In this document: one piece after another, positions 9,296 through 19,022 of the stretch
Position numbering within the stretch: the stretch's first letter is position 1
How the letters are laid out: each line of letters opens with the position of its first letter
Source: Gammaproteobacteria bacterium
Lineage (GTDB): Bacteria > Pseudomonadota > Gammaproteobacteria > Competibacterales > Competibacteraceae
NCBI GenBank assembly: GCA_020846135.1
Contig: JADLEK010000036.1
Location: 1 to 64,000 of the forward strand
Length of the DNA stretch: 64,000 nt
Direction of reading: 5' to 3'
Translations under genes and position numbers: made by a program
The notes under the pieces: model-generated
Seen by the model: the letters and a program-made list of their open reading frames with translations, nothing else
Told to the model about the DNA's origin: nothing
Databases searched by the model: none

Positions 9296-10564
9296 GTGCC
9301 TCTTCCGAACCTGCTGCGTCCCCTGATTTTGCTGCTGCTACTGATCGTTGCGCCCCTGGCTGGAGCAGGCAACGACGGCAATCGTTATCCGCTGGCGCTG
9401 GTTCACGGCTTCATGGGCTGGGGCCGGGATGAACTGCTCGGCTTCAAGTACTGGGGCGGCTTCGGCGATGTGCAGGAGACGCTCAATCGGAATGGCTATC
9501 GCGCTTACACCGGAGTGGTTGGCCCTTTCGCCAGCAACTGGGATCGGGCCTGTGAGCTGTATGCGCAACTGAAAGGCGGAACCGTCGACTATGGTCAAGC
9601 CCACGCTGCAGCTCACGGTCATGCTCGCTACGGGCGAACCTTCCCCGGCCTGTACCCCGACTGGGGAACACTGGATGAGCGCGGCCAGTTGCGGAAAGTT
9701 CACCTGATCGGCCACAGCCAGGGTGGCCAGACCGTCCGGGTGTTGACGACGCTGCTGGAACAGGGCGATCCGGCGGAAATCGCCGCCACGCCCACCGCGG
9801 AACGGTCGTCGCTGTTCGGCGGTGGTCAGCCCTGGGTACACAGCGTCACGACCTTGGCCACCCCGCATGACGGAACCAGCCTCGCGACCGGAATTGACCA
9901 GTTATTGCCGTTCGCCCGGGCTACCCTACTGGGCCTGGCTGCGATCACTGGCATCCAGCCCGACCAGTTGCCCTATGATTTCAAGCTGGAGCAATGGGGT
10001 TTGCGCCGCGCCCCCGATGAGTCGTTCACCGCTTACCTGAGCCGGGTGGAGCGCAGTCCAATCTGGCGCTCCCGCGATATTAGCGCCTGGGATCTCAGCC
10101 CCGACGGAGCGCAGGAACTGAACCGGCGGTTTCCGGCCCAGCCGGATGTGTACTATTTTTCCTGGGCGGCGGCAGCGACGACGCCCTTTGGCCCATCCGG
10201 CCATCAACTGCCTTTGCCGACCATGCTGCCGCAGTTGTGGGGAACAGCCTTGTTCATCGGCGCCTACCGCCGCGACGAGCCGGGGCGGGTCGTGATTGAC
10301 GCCACCTGGTGGGAGAATGACGGCGTGGTCAATACCCGGTCGATGGCCGGCCCGACGCTGGATACCCGGTCGATGGCCGGCCCGACGCTGGATTCGCCGG
10401 ACCGTAAGGTCGTCCCGGCCAGCCCGCCGCAACCGGGGGTCTGGAATGATCGGGGCGTACTGGCCGGCTGGGATCATCTGGATATCGTTGGCATCGGCAC
10501 GATCCGCGACATCAACGGCTGGTATCTGCGGCTGGCGAAATCGCTGGCCGAGTTACCGCCTTAA
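9296..10564 (+). CDS. Secreted triacylglycerol lipase (alpha/beta hydrolase, family I.5/I.6-like)
   Basis: This 422-aa protein has a GTG start and a signal peptide ending near AGA-GNDG. It has the oxyanion segment LVHGFMGWGRDE, the nucleophile elbow IGHSQGG, and a histidine in GWDHLDIVG near the C-terminus. FKYWGG and YYFSWAA are typical of the Geobacillus/Staphylococcus-type lipases rather than Pseudomonas lipases. The likely reaction is hydrolysis of long-chain triacylglycerol outside the cytoplasm. No lipase chaperone gene is adjacent. A 10-residue tandem duplication (TRSMAGPTLD twice) sits just before the C-terminal histidine region and keeps the frame. Confidence 0.88.
   Translation: MPLPNLLRPLILLLLLIVAPLAGAGNDGNRYPLALVHGFMGWGRDELLGFKYWGGFGDVQETLNRNGYRAYTGVVGPFASNWDRACELYAQLKGGTVDYGQAHAAAHGHARYGRTFPGLYPDWGTLDERGQLRKVHLIGHSQGGQTVRVLTTLLEQGDPAEIAATPTAERSSLFGGGQPWVHSVTTLATPHDGTSLATGIDQLLPFARATLLGLAAITGIQPDQLPYDFKLEQWGLRRAPDESFTAYLSRVERSPIWRSRDISAWDLSPDGAQELNRRFPAQPDVYYFSWAAAATTPFGPSGHQLPLPTMLPQLWGTALFIGAYRRDEPGRVVIDATWWENDGVVNTRSMAGPTLDTRSMAGPTLDSPDRKVVPASPPQPGVWNDRGVLAGWDHLDIVGIGTIRDINGWYLRLAKSLAELPP
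10334..10393 (+). repeat. Exact 30-bp tandem duplication inside the lipase gene
   Basis: Two identical 30-base copies (10334-10363 and 10364-10393) encode TRSMAGPTLD twice, without changing the reading frame. The lack of any difference between copies suggests a recent slippage event, or an assembly artefact. Confidence 0.9.
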
Positions 10565-10582
10565 AGACCTGAGGCAGCAAAA

Positions 10583-10879
10583 ATGTCCCATATTGTCGTG
10601 CAGCGCGATCACGATCTGACCCTCGACCAGTCCCGACACGCCGCCGAAACTCTGGCGGAAGAACTGGCCGAGCGTTACGACATCAGCAGCCACTGGCAGG
10701 ATGACTCTCTGCATTTTGAACGCTCCGGGGTCAGCGGCCAGATTGATCTGGAGCCGGGCCGGCTGCGGATTAGCGTGCGGTTGGGGTTCCTGCTGGTTCC
10801 GCTGAAACAGCGGCTGGAACAGGAGATTCACCGGCAACTGGATGATCTGTTTCCAGTGGCGGCTGACTCGGTGGAATAG
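10583..10879 (+). CDS. Polyhydroxyalkanoic acid system family protein
   Basis: This 98-aa protein has the pattern of the PHA_gran_rgn family: an N-terminal helix after H+L, the segment AAETLAEELAERYDI, a central W.DD.L.F.R.G..G.I.., and LGFLLVPLKQRLEQEI near the end. Members are found with polyhydroxyalkanoate granule genes, but their biochemical role is not established. It follows the lipase by 18 bases on the same strand, so it may be cotranscribed with it. The phasin gene at 53.1 kb supports PHA storage in this organism. Confidence 0.75.
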   Translation: MSHIVVQRDHDLTLDQSRHAAETLAEELAERYDISSHWQDDSLHFERSGVSGQIDLEPGRLRISVRLGFLLVPLKQRLEQEIHRQLDDLFPVAADSVE

Positions 10880-10899
10880 TCCGCTACGTCTTCCAGTAA

Positions 10900-10913
10900 G
10901 TAGGCCGGCCTAC
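10900..10913. repeat. 14-bp perfect palindrome GTAGGCCGGCCTAC
   Basis: This short palindrome stands between the converging PHA-system and FFLEELY-type genes. Its GTAGGCCGG half is the same as the start of the larger palindromic element at 16.0 kb. It may be a minimal copy of that element. Confidence 0.5.
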
Positions 10914-10918
10914 CTGTT

Positions 10919-11683
10919 CTAACGCCCAATTGAAGGTTGGTCAGAGTAATAGCCCGCTGCGTCTTCCAGATGCAGCGGGTGCGGATGACCCGACGCGATC
11001 CGCTCCAGAATGGCGCGTTCACGTTCAGTGATCGTGGTCACGAAGGTTCCCGCCTCAGCGCCCAAGTGATGGAAAGCGCGGAATCCCGCGTCCAGAAACC
11101 GGTGCAACTCTCCAACTCCGGCCAGTCGCGCCGGGCCTTTCGCCATTTTCAGCGCCGTGTGAATGAAGCGTTTAGGGACAATTCGCTGCAAATCCCGCCC
11201 AAGTTTTTCCACCAGATCAATCTGATGCCGGCGTTGCTCATAGTCGCCATCGACGCGATAGGCGGCAATATAGGTGGCCTCGTCCAATTCGTCGCCAAAC
11301 CCGAATTCCGCCATCAGCCGCCGCGTCAGCCGGGCATCCAGTTCATGGGACAAAGCATTCAGCTCCAGCGCCAGCGCGGTGGTATACAGCACCGGTTCTG
11401 GCAGGACGCGGGCCATAATCGGAACCACGCGGGCCAGATCCTGCTCGCGCTGCCGGAAGTCCCGATCGCCGTACAGCTCATCGAGAAAGAACTCGGCGGC
11501 GGGTCGGTAGCGCGGGTTATGCAGCACATCGGCGTGGGTTCGAGCCAGTCGCGTTGACTGCCAACGCCGCAATCGGCTGAGTTCGTACTCGATGTCGGCA
11601 ACGCCTTCGTTGTGCAACGCCTGACTGCGCTGCAATTGCGCCAGCAGATGGGCGGCGCCAGGGGTGTGGTGGATAGAAGTCAT
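10919..11683 (-). CDS. FFLEELY-motif helical protein of unknown function
   Basis: This roughly 254-aa, mostly helical protein carries FFLDELYGDRDF about a quarter of the way in, the signature of the so-called FFLEELY family found in proteobacteria, whose function is not known. No signal peptide or membrane segment is visible. I place the start at the ATG at 11683 (MTSIHHTPG); an ATG at 11707 is also possible, and neither has a strong ribosome binding site. It is convergent with the PHA-system gene and divergent from the IS remnant. Confidence 0.7.
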   Translation of the reverse strand: MTSIHHTPGAAHLLAQLQRSQALHNEGVADIEYELSRLRRWQSTRLARTHADVLHNPRYRPAAEFFLDELYGDRDFRQREQDLARVVPIMARVLPEPVLYTTALALELNALSHELDARLTRRLMAEFGFGDELDEATYIAAYRVDGDYEQRRHQIDLVEKLGRDLQRIVPKRFIHTALKMAKGPARLAGVGELHRFLDAGFRAFHHLGAEAGTFVTTITERERAILERIASGHPHPLHLEDAAGYYSDQPSIGR

Positions 11684-11840
11684 GCAGAAATGACGGTTGA
11701 ATCCCATTGATGAACACAGATGAACACGGATAGATCTCCATTATTAAACCTGATTAGCAAGATACTTCAGCCGGCCCTGCTTGGTGCCGAAAAACAGGCG
11801 TAAGCTGGCGCAGCTTTCATTCTGGAATCAGGTCATACCG

Positions 11841-12636
11841 ATGAATCGCCTCCAATTTCAACCCGGTTTGTCGCTGCCGGCATTTCTGGAGCAGTTTGGG
11901 ACTGAGACCCAGTGCGAAGCGGGGCTGGAAAGCGCCCGCTGGCCGGAGGGGTTTCGCTGCCCCCACCATGGGGAGGTGGATCATTATGTGCTGCGTAAGC
12001 GAGGGCGTAAGACCTTTCAGTGCCAACCCTGCCGGACGCAGACCACCCTGATCGCGGGGAGCGTCTTCCAGAGCGCTCATCTGGCGCTCACTCTGTGGTT
12101 TTTAGCCATCTATCTGATCAGCCAGGCGAAAACCGGGTTATCGACGCTGGCCCTGAAACGCTACTTAGGCGTCAGCTATCCGATGGCCTGGCTGATTCAG
12201 CACAAACTCATGCAGACCATGACCGAGCGCGATGCTCACCCTATGCGGCGAGGTGCTGGTCGATGATGCCTACCTGGGCGGTGAACGGGTGGGCGGCAAA
12301 GCCGGGCGGGGTTCCGAAAACTAAGGTGCCGTTTGTCGTTGCGGTTTCTCTTAATTCCGAGGGGCATCCGCTCTACACCCAAATGATCCCCGTCCCAGGA
12401 TTTACCTGCGCGACCCTCTGACCGACTGGGCCAAAGCCGCCCTGGCCCCGGGCAGCCTAGTCCTTGCCGATGGGTTGGCCTGCTTTACCGGGGTGATAGC
12501 GGCGGGGTGTAGCCACCAGGCCCTCATCATCGGCCTGCGCAAACCCAATGAGGTTCCCGAGTTCGGTTGGGTCAATACGATTCTAGGCAATCTCAAAACC
12601 AGCTTCAGCGGGGCTTACCACTCCTTTTCGGTATGA
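11841..12636 (+). pseudogene. Decayed IS1595-family (ISXO2-like) transposase
   Basis: The N-terminal part (11841 to about 12240) has the zinc-ribbon form CPHH...QC.PCR.QTTLIAGSVF typical of IS1595 transposases. The gene then changes frame three times: a segment with VDDAYLGGE (12241-12324, ending in TAA), a segment with KVPFVVAVSLN (12323-12421, ending in TGA), and a segment with LADGLACF and FGWVNTILGNLKTSFSGAYH (12412-12636). The usual last 30 or so residues after YH.F are missing. It cannot make a full transposase. I did not find clear terminal inverted repeats, so the element's edges are unknown. Confidence 0.88.
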
Positions 12637-12692
12637 GCGATGGGGAAATAACCGCTCTTGGAACCAGTCACCCGGCGCAATTTTCCGACCCA

Positions 12693-14705
12693 TCAATCCG
12701 GCATTCCCAACCCCAACCGGCGAATCCGCTGAATCTCATCGCGCAGTTTCGCCGCTTCCTCGAATTCCAGATCGCGGGCATGGCGGTGCATGGCCTGCTC
12801 CAGTTGCTTGATCTTTTTCGCCAGCGCCGCCGGTGATTCGCGGGCATAGGCCACGGTTTCTTCAGCCACCAGCGCGGCTTCGGCCATCGCTTCGGGATAT
12901 GCGCCTTCCAGAATATCGGCCACCGCTTTTTGAATGCCGCGCGGGGTAATCCCATGAGTCTGATTGAACTCCCGCTGCTTGGTGCGACGGCGGTCGGTTT
13001 CCTCCAAAGCTCGGCGCATGGAACCGGTGATCCGGTCGGCATATAAAATCGCCTTGCCGCGCAAATGGCGGGCGGCCCGGCCAATAGTCTGAATCAGCGA
13101 CCGGTCCGAGCGCAGAAAGCCTTCCTTGTCAGCGTCGAGAATGGCGACCAGTGACACTTCCGGTAAATCTAGCCCCTCCCGCAGCAGATTAATTCCAACC
13201 AGCACATCAAATTTTCCCAGCCGCAGATCGCGAATAATTTCGACCCGCTCCACCGTATCAATATCAGCGTGCAGATAGCGCACCTTGACCCCGTTTTCCG
13301 CCAGATAACCGGTTAAATCTTCGGCCATCCGTTTGGTCAGGGTCGTCACCAGCACCCGCTCCCGCCGTTCGACCCGATCACGGATTTCGCCGAGTAAATC
13401 ATCGACCTGATGCAACGCCGGACGCACCTCGGTTTCCGGATCGACCAGTCCGGTCGGGCGCACCACCTGTTCCACTACCGCCTCGCCGGAGCGTTCCAGC
13501 TCAAAGGGACCGGGCGTCGCGGAAATAAAAATGGTCTGGCCACTGAGTCGTTCAAACTCGTCAAAACGCAATGGCCGGTTATCCAGCGCACACGGCAGCC
13601 GGAAACCGTATTCAACCAGCGTCTCCTTGCGCGAACGGTCGCCTTTGTACATCGCGCCCAGTTGCGGAACCGTCACATGGCTTTCGTCAATAAAAATCAG
13701 CGCATCCTGCGGCAGATAATCAAACAGGGTCGGTGGCGCTTCGCCGGGTTCGCGTCCGGACAGATAACGGGAATAGTTTTCGATGCCGCTGCAATAACCC
13801 AGCTCCAGAATCATTTCGAGATCAAAACGGGTGCGCTGCTCCAGGCGTTGCGCCTCCAGCAATTTACCGGCGGCATGGAGATCATTCAGCCGATCCCGCA
13901 ATTCATCCTTGATCAACTCGACGGCTTTCATCAACTGTTCGCGGGGCGTGGCGTAATGAGTTTTGGGATAGACGGTATAACGGGGAACCTTGCGCGATAC
14001 CTTGCCGGTGAGTGGATCAAACAGGCTCAGCGATTCAATCTCATCGTCGAATAATTCCACCCGCAGCGCCTCTTGATTCGACTCGGCGGGATAAATATCA
14101 AGGATCTCGCCCCGCACCCGGAACGTCCCTCGCGCCAGCTCCAAATCATTGCGGGTATATTGCAGATCCGCCAGTCGGCGGAGCATGGCGCGTTGATCCA
14201 CTTTCTCGCCGCGCACCAGATGCAGCAGCATTTTCATATACCAGTTCGGATCGCCCAGCCCGTAAATCGCCGACACGGTCGCGATAATAATGGTATCGGG
14301 CCGCTCCAGGATCGCCTTGGTCGCCGACAGCCGCATCTGCTCAATATGCTCGTTAATCGAGGCGTCCTTTTCGATATAAGTATCGGACGATGGCACATAG
14401 GCTTCGGGCTGGTAATAGTCGTAATAGGAAACAAAATACTCCACCGCGTTATCGGGAAAAAACTCCTTCATTTCGCCATAGAGTTGCGCGGCCAGGGTTT
14501 TATTCGGAGCCAACACCAGCGCCGGACGCTGCACCGCAGCGATGACATTGGCGACGGCGAAGGTTTTGCCGCTGCCGGTGACGCCCAGCAGGGTTTGATG
14601 CGCCAGCCCGTGGCTCAGTCCGGCAACGAGGGCGCGAATCGCCTCCGGCTGATCGCCGGCGGGCTGGAAACGGGAATGGAGGGTGAAGGGTTGGGTCGTC
14701 AGCAT
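12693..14705 (-). CDS. uvrB: Excinuclease ABC subunit UvrB
   Basis: This 670-aa DNA-repair helicase-like subunit loads UvrC at lesions found by UvrA. It has Walker A GVTGSGKT near the N-terminus, the beta-hairpin [19 protein letters not shown], the FISATPG segment and the QTIGRAARH motif VI. A C-terminal UVR coiled-coil domain follows ([18 protein letters not shown]). I chose the ATG at 14705 ([11 protein letters not shown]), where family homology starts; the frame stays open to 14978 but that part overlaps the divergent aminotransferase. The length is normal and the motifs are intact. Confidence 0.96.
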   Translation of the reverse strand: MLTTQPFTLHSRFQPAGDQPEAIRALVAGLSHGLAHQTLLGVTGSGKTFAVANVIAAVQRPALVLAPNKTLAAQLYGEMKEFFPDNAVEYFVSYYDYYQPEAYVPSSDTYIEKDASINEHIEQMRLSATKAILERPDTIIIATVSAIYGLGDPNWYMKMLLHLVRGEKVDQRAMLRRLADLQYTRNDLELARGTFRVRGEILDIYPAESNQEALRVELFDDEIESLSLFDPLTGKVSRKVPRYTVYPKTHYATPREQLMKAVELIKDELRDRLNDLHAAGKLLEAQRLEQRTRFDLEMILELGYCSGIENYSRYLSGREPGEAPPTLFDYLPQDALIFIDESHVTVPQLGAMYKGDRSRKETLVEYGFRLPCALDNRPLRFDEFERLSGQTIFISATPGPFELERSGEAVVEQVVRPTGLVDPETEVRPALHQVDDLLGEIRDRVERRERVLVTTLTKRMAEDLTGYLAENGVKVRYLHADIDTVERVEIIRDLRLGKFDVLVGINLLREGLDLPEVSLVAILDADKEGFLRSDRSLIQTIGRAARHLRGKAILYADRITGSMRRALEETDRRRTKQREFNQTHGITPRGIQKAVADILEGAYPEAMAEAALVAEETVAYARESPAALAKKIKQLEQAMHRHARDLEFEEAAKLRDEIQRIRRLGLGMPD

Positions 14706-14805
14706 GGAATTTTGGCCGGGGCGGGAATTTTCAGTATTATCCGACCGATTCATCAACCCGTTGTTCATCCCGTGCCTTCCACTAGAACCATCCCCAGGAG
14801 TCCCC

Positions 14806-15987
14806 GTGACCACTCCGCTTTCTGAACGTGTACAGCGCATCAAGCCCTCCCCCACCTTGGCCGTCACCGCCAAGGCCAACGAACTCAAAGCCGCCGGCAA
14901 GGACGTGATCGGTCTGGGCGCGGGCGAGCCGGATTTCGACACCCCGGATTTCATCAAGGAAGCGGCGATCAAGGCCATTCAATCCGGCTTCACCAAGTAC
15001 ACTCCGGTCGACGGCACTGCCGGCCTGAAGAAAGCAATCATCGCCAAGTTCCAGCGCGACAACGGCTTAAGTTACGAACCCAAGCAGATTCTGGTGTCCT
15101 GCGGCGGCAAGCAGAGCTTCTACAACCTGGCGCAGGCGCTGCTGAACGCAGGCGACGAGGTGATCATTCCCGCCCCGTACTGGGTATCGTATCCCGACAT
15201 GGTCCTGCTGGCTGACGGCGCTCCGGTCATTGTCGCCGCCGGCATTGAGCAGCAGTTCAAGATCACCCCGACGCAACTGGAAGCGGCCATCACTCCCCGC
15301 ACCAAACTGGTGGTGATCAACAGCCCGTCCAACCCGACCGGGGTGGCCTACAGCGCTGCGGAATTGGCCGGGCTGGGCGAGGTGCTGCGCCGCCATCCGC
15401 AGGTCTACATCGCCACCGACGATATTTACGAACATATCCTATGGGCCGAAGAGAAGTTCCATAATCTCCTCAACGTCTGCCCGGACTTGTACGACCGCAC
15501 TATCGTGTTGAACGGCGTCTCCAAGGCCTATTCGATGACCGGCTGGCGGATTGGCTACTGCGGCGGGCCGAAAGACCTGATCAACGCCATGACCAACATC
15601 CAGTCGCAAAGCACCTCGAACCCGACCTCGATTTCCCAGGTCGCGGCGGAAGCCGGATTAAATGGCGATCAATCCTTCGTGGCGATGATGACCCAGGCAT
15701 TTCGGGAGCGGCACGACGTCGTTTACAAGACGCTGAAGGCGATGCCTGGCGTCGAAGTGGCTCCGGCGGACGGAGCGTTCTACATTTTCCCGAACTTTCA
15801 GCAGGCGATGAACCGGCTGGGGCTGGCCAATGACATCGCCTTTGCCGAGCGGCTGCTCAATGAAGTCGGGGTTGCGGTCGTACCCGGATCGGCGTTCGGC
15901 GCGGAAGGCTGCGCCCGGATTTCCTTCGCCACCAGCATGGATAATTTGACCAAAGCGCTGGAGCGGATTGGCCGGGTCATCGGCTAA
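14806..15987 (+). CDS. Pyridoxal-phosphate aspartate aminotransferase (class I, subgroup Ib)
   Basis: This 393-aa enzyme probably transfers the amino group between aspartate and 2-oxoglutarate. Signatures include [12 protein letters not shown] near the N-terminus, NSPSNPTG in the cofactor site, DDIYEH, and [13 protein letters not shown] with the Schiff-base lysine. The start is GTG at 14806, with AGGAG 6 bases before it. It is divergent from uvrB with 100 bases between starts. Some members of the subgroup also act on prephenate; this cannot be told from sequence alone. Confidence 0.92.
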   Translation: MTTPLSERVQRIKPSPTLAVTAKANELKAAGKDVIGLGAGEPDFDTPDFIKEAAIKAIQSGFTKYTPVDGTAGLKKAIIAKFQRDNGLSYEPKQILVSCGGKQSFYNLAQALLNAGDEVIIPAPYWVSYPDMVLLADGAPVIVAAGIEQQFKITPTQLEAAITPRTKLVVINSPSNPTGVAYSAAELAGLGEVLRRHPQVYIATDDIYEHILWAEEKFHNLLNVCPDLYDRTIVLNGVSKAYSMTGWRIGYCGGPKDLINAMTNIQSQSTSNPTSISQVAAEAGLNGDQSFVAMMTQAFRERHDVVYKTLKAMPGVEVAPADGAFYIFPNFQQAMNRLGLANDIAFAERLLNEVGVAVVPGSAFGAEGCARISFATSMDNLTKALERIGRVIG

Positions 15988-16019
15988 GAAACTGTATTAG
16001 CGGCTTTTGCCGGCAAGGG

Positions 16020-16104
16020 GTAGGCCGGATAAGCGTAGCGCATCCGGCATCTCGGCATCTCGGCGTCTCGCCAGATGCGGCGCGATGCGCCTTATCCGAC
16101 CTAC
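16020..16104. repeat. REP-like palindromic element (GTAGGCCGGATAAGCG type)
   Basis: The left arm GTAGGCCGGATAAGCG pairs imperfectly with the right arm CGCCTTATCCGACCTAC across about 50 bases, with a CATC...GATGCG inner pair and a small tandem CTCGG(C/T)(A/G)TCT stretch in between. It sits between two converging genes, the usual place for REP elements. It resembles enterobacterial REP sequences in motif but no REP transposase gene was seen nearby. Confidence 0.75.
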
Positions 16105-16128
16105 CTATATGGGTCGATTCAGTCCGGT

Positions 16129-17334
16129 TCAAGTACCCGCAGCCCTTCGTCCAAACAGCAGGCTGCAATTGGTGCCGCCGAAGCCGAATGAGTTACTGAG
16201 TGCGGTTCGTAGCGGGCCTTCCTGGTTGTCGAGAATCACCCCCGCCCCCAGCGCCGGATCAAGCTGGCGGGTGTTGAGCGTCCCCGGCATGAAGCCATGC
16301 TCCAGCGCCAGCCACGCAAACACCGCTTCCGTAATCCCCGCCGCCCCCAGGGTATGACCGGTCCAGCCCTTGGTTGAACTGCAAGGCGTCCCTGGCCCGA
16401 ACACCCGCAGCACCGCCCGATCTTCGGCGGCGTCATTCAAGGGTGTCGCGGTGCCATGCAGGTTGATGTAATCCACCTGTTCCGGCGTCACTCCGCCCCG
16501 CGCCAGCGCCTGTTGCATCGCCAGTGCCGCCCCCGCGCCTTCGGGATGCGCGGCGGTCATGTGATACGCATCGCTGCTTTCACCATAGCCGAGCAGCAGC
16601 ACCCGGTCATCATCCGGTTCAGCCCGTTCCAGCAGCGTGAGTCCGGCCCCTTCGCCAATGCTCAACCCATCCCGCCCCACTCCCCACGGCTGGCACGGTT
16701 CAGTCGAAGCCAGTCTCAGCGCATTAAACCCGTACAAAGTTGTTAGGCATAGGCTGTCCACGCCACCCACTACTGCGGCGTCGCAGAATCCGGCCTGAAT
16801 CTGGCGATGGGCAACGGCAAAAGCCTTGGCGCTGGATGAGCAGGCGGTGGACACGGTGAGCGCCGGTCCCGTCACACCCAGCCAGCGCCGGATCAGATCA
16901 GTGGCCGAAAACAGGTTGTGGGTGTGCTGATAGTCAAAACTGACGGGCAGGCTGCCGGTCACGGGATCGCGCTCGCAGTAGGCGATTTCGGTGGCGCGGA
17001 TTCCCGAGGTGCTGGAGCCGAGAAACACCCCAATCCGCTCCGATCCATAGCGGGCGCGGGCCTGCCGCACCGCCGCGCTGAAGCCATCCTGTTCCAGCGC
17101 CACCCGCGCCAGACGGTTATTGCGGCAGTCGAAAGCAGCGAACGGGCCGCCGGTCAGGGCTTCCTGTTCCAGTCCGGCGACCGGCCCGATCCAGGTGTTG
17201 AGCGTCGCATCCTCGAAGTCGCAACGGCGCAGTCCGCTAACCCCACTCTCCAGCGCCGCGAGTGAGGCGGCGAGACCTCGACCCAAGGCGTTGGTGACCG
17301 TACAGGCGCTGATGGCCAAGGGCTGGATCGGCAT
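16129..17334 (-). CDS. Beta-ketoacyl-ACP synthase, aryl-polyene/FabF-like
   Basis: This 401-aa condensing enzyme has the full catalytic triad: Cys in TVSTACSSSAKAF, His in NLHGTATPLNDAAE and His in KGWTGHTLGAAG, plus the C-terminal NSFGFGGTN loop. It should extend an acyl-ACP with malonyl-ACP. The sequence style (ISACTVTNALGRG; DYQHTHNLFSAT) is closer to synthases of aryl-polyene-like clusters than to housekeeping FabF. It stands alone between an aminotransferase and a TrpB2-type gene, with no ACP, dehydratase or reductase beside it. A possible set of partners lies 33 kb away at 50.7-52.9 kb. Confidence 0.88.
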   Translation of the reverse strand: MPIQPLAISACTVTNALGRGLAASLAALESGVSGLRRCDFEDATLNTWIGPVAGLEQEALTGGPFAAFDCRNNRLARVALEQDGFSAAVRQARARYGSERIGVFLGSSTSGIRATEIAYCERDPVTGSLPVSFDYQHTHNLFSATDLIRRWLGVTGPALTVSTACSSSAKAFAVAHRQIQAGFCDAAVVGGVDSLCLTTLYGFNALRLASTEPCQPWGVGRDGLSIGEGAGLTLLERAEPDDDRVLLLGYGESSDAYHMTAAHPEGAGAALAMQQALARGGVTPEQVDYINLHGTATPLNDAAEDRAVLRVFGPGTPCSSTKGWTGHTLGAAGITEAVFAWLALEHGFMPGTLNTRQLDPALGAGVILDNQEGPLRTALSNSFGFGGTNCSLLFGRRAAGT

Positions 17335-17367
17335 GATCGGTTTCTGCCTCCATGATTGAGAACTTGT

Positions 17368-17487
17368 AACTACTCAGCACCTCTTTGGGCAATTCCAACC
17401 GGGTAGGGTGGGCACCGCCCACCTTATGATTAGACGATTGGGGGAAGGTGGGCGGTGCCCACCCTACAACTGGTTATCTGAGTAGTT
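17368..17487. repeat. Nested inverted-repeat element with two 23-bp perfect arms
   Basis: The inner arms at 17403-17425 and 17445-17467 are exact complements (GTAGGGTGGGCACCGCCCACC and so on), separated by 19 bases. Ten-base outer arms at 17368-17377 (AACTACTCAG) and 17478-17487 are also complementary. Each inner arm itself contains a smaller palindrome (GGTGGGC...GCCCACC). It lies upstream of the ketoacyl synthase and downstream of the TrpB2-type gene, both on the minus strand. It looks like a non-coding mobile palindrome, but no matching transposase is present. Confidence 0.85.
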
Positions 17488-17516
17488 GTCTTGTGATGCT
17501 TTAACAGTGGGGTCGG

Positions 17517-18884
17517 TCAGGCCGCCGGCACCGACGGCAGTCCGGCCAGAGCCATCGCCAGTTCGGCCTCGTCATACGCCTGATCCGTCAACTTATTGGC
17601 GAAATAGTCCATGTACGCCTGCATGTCGAAATGGCCATGCCCGCACAGATTGAACAGGATCGCCCGACTCACTCCCTCCTCCTTGCAGCGCAACGCCTCG
17701 TCAATCGCGCCGCGAATGGCGTGATTGGCTTCCGGGGCCGGCAGAATGCCCTCGGTGCGGGCCAGCAGCACCCCCGCTTCAAAGCAGGCAATCTGGTGAT
17801 AGGCGCGGGCTTCGATCAAGCCCAGTTCCTTAACGTGGCTGACCAGCGGGGCCATGCCGTGATAGCGCAGGCCGCCGGCATGGAAACCAGGGGGAGTAAA
17901 GGTGGATCCCAGCGTGTGCATCTTGGTCAGCGGAGTCAGATGGGCGGTGTCGCCGAAGTCGTAGGCATAGGGACCACGGGTCAGGGTGGGACAGGCTGCC
18001 GGTTCGACGGCGATGATCCGCGTCTTGCGCCCGCCGCGCAGTTGCGCGCCCAGAAACGGGAAGGCGATGCCGGCGAAGTTGGAGCCGCCGCCCGTGCAGC
18101 CCACAATAACGTCGGGATAGTCATCGGCCATTTCCAGTTGCGCCAGCGCCTCCACCCCGACCACGGTCTGATGCAGCAGGACGTGATTCAGCACCGAGCC
18201 GAGCGCATAGTTGGTGTCGGCGCGCTGGGCGGCGACTTCCACCGCTTCGGAAATGGCGATGCCGAGGCTGCCCGGATGATCCGGACGCTGGGCGAGGATG
18301 GCCCGGCCAGCGGCGGTCTGTTCCGAGGGCGATGCGGTGCAGGTCGCGCCCCAGGTTTCCATCAGCGCCCGGCGATAGGGTTTCTGGTTGTAGGAAACCC
18401 GCACCATGAAAATTTCCACTTCGATCCCGAACAGCGCCCCGGCGAAAGCCAGCGAGGATCCCCATTGCCCGGCCCCGGTTTCGGTGGCAATGCGCTTAAT
18501 GCCCGCTTCCCGGTTGTAGAACGCCTGGGGTACTGCGGTGTTAGGCTTGTGGCTGCCGGCGGGACTGACCCCTTCGTATTTGTAGTAAATCCGCGCCGGG
18601 GTATCGAGCGCCTGTTCCAGCCGGCGGGCGCGATACAGCGGACTGGGCCGCCATTGCCGGTAAATCTCCCGCACCGGTTTGGGAATCTCGATCTCGCGCT
18701 CGGTAGAGACTTCCTGCTGGATCAGGCTCATCGGAAACAGCGGGGCCAGGTCGTCCGGACCCAGCGGTTGCAGGGTGCCCGGATGCAGCGGCGGCGGCGG
18801 CGGAACCGGCAGATCGGCGACCAGGTTGTACCAGAACTTGGGAATCCGGCTCTCGTCGAGCAGGTATTTGACGGTTTGAGGCAT
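17517..18884 (-). CDS. TrpB2-type pyridoxal-phosphate tryptophan synthase beta chain-like enzyme
   Basis: This 455-aa enzyme belongs to the TrpB2 group. The cofactor lysine is in GSHKPNTA, the phosphate-binding loop is GCTGGGSNF, and the ETGAGQWG segment carries the catalytic glutamate region. An N-terminal extension ([16 protein letters not shown]) is diagnostic of TrpB2. These enzymes can join indole and serine, and many work without TrpA. No trpA or other tryptophan gene lies in this window. The physiological role of a lone TrpB2 is uncertain. Confidence 0.9.
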   Translation of the reverse strand: MPQTVKYLLDESRIPKFWYNLVADLPVPPPPPLHPGTLQPLGPDDLAPLFPMSLIQQEVSTEREIEIPKPVREIYRQWRPSPLYRARRLEQALDTPARIYYKYEGVSPAGSHKPNTAVPQAFYNREAGIKRIATETGAGQWGSSLAFAGALFGIEVEIFMVRVSYNQKPYRRALMETWGATCTASPSEQTAAGRAILAQRPDHPGSLGIAISEAVEVAAQRADTNYALGSVLNHVLLHQTVVGVEALAQLEMADDYPDVIVGCTGGGSNFAGIAFPFLGAQLRGGRKTRIIAVEPAACPTLTRGPYAYDFGDTAHLTPLTKMHTLGSTFTPPGFHAGGLRYHGMAPLVSHVKELGLIEARAYHQIACFEAGVLLARTEGILPAPEANHAIRGAIDEALRCKEEGVSRAILFNLCGHGHFDMQAYMDYFANKLTDQAYDEAELAMALAGLPSVPAA

Positions 18885-19022
18885 GTCGGCTCCTGAGGAA
18901 AGGTCCGCCCCGCCGGCTGGATAGGTGATGGAAAGAGAAGCTGAGGATATTGAAGCGCGCCGCCGGGGAGCAAGCCGGCATTTTAGCGCAAGTTCGCGGC
19001 TAATCCTCCCCGGAGATCGTGG

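Noticed and set aside
10964-10984. A short CCGCTG...CAGCGG hairpin at the end of the FFLEELY-type gene, considered as a terminator
   Set aside because: It lies inside the coding sequence and has no T-run.
14683-14805. An upstream ATG extension of the aminotransferase gene
   Set aside because: The extra 41 residues overlap the uvrB start region and lack homology; GTG at 14806 has a good ribosome site.
17631-18896. A 421-codon plus-strand frame opposite the TrpB2-type gene
   Set aside because: Gly/Arg-rich composition without any motif; it is a shadow of the real minus-strand gene.
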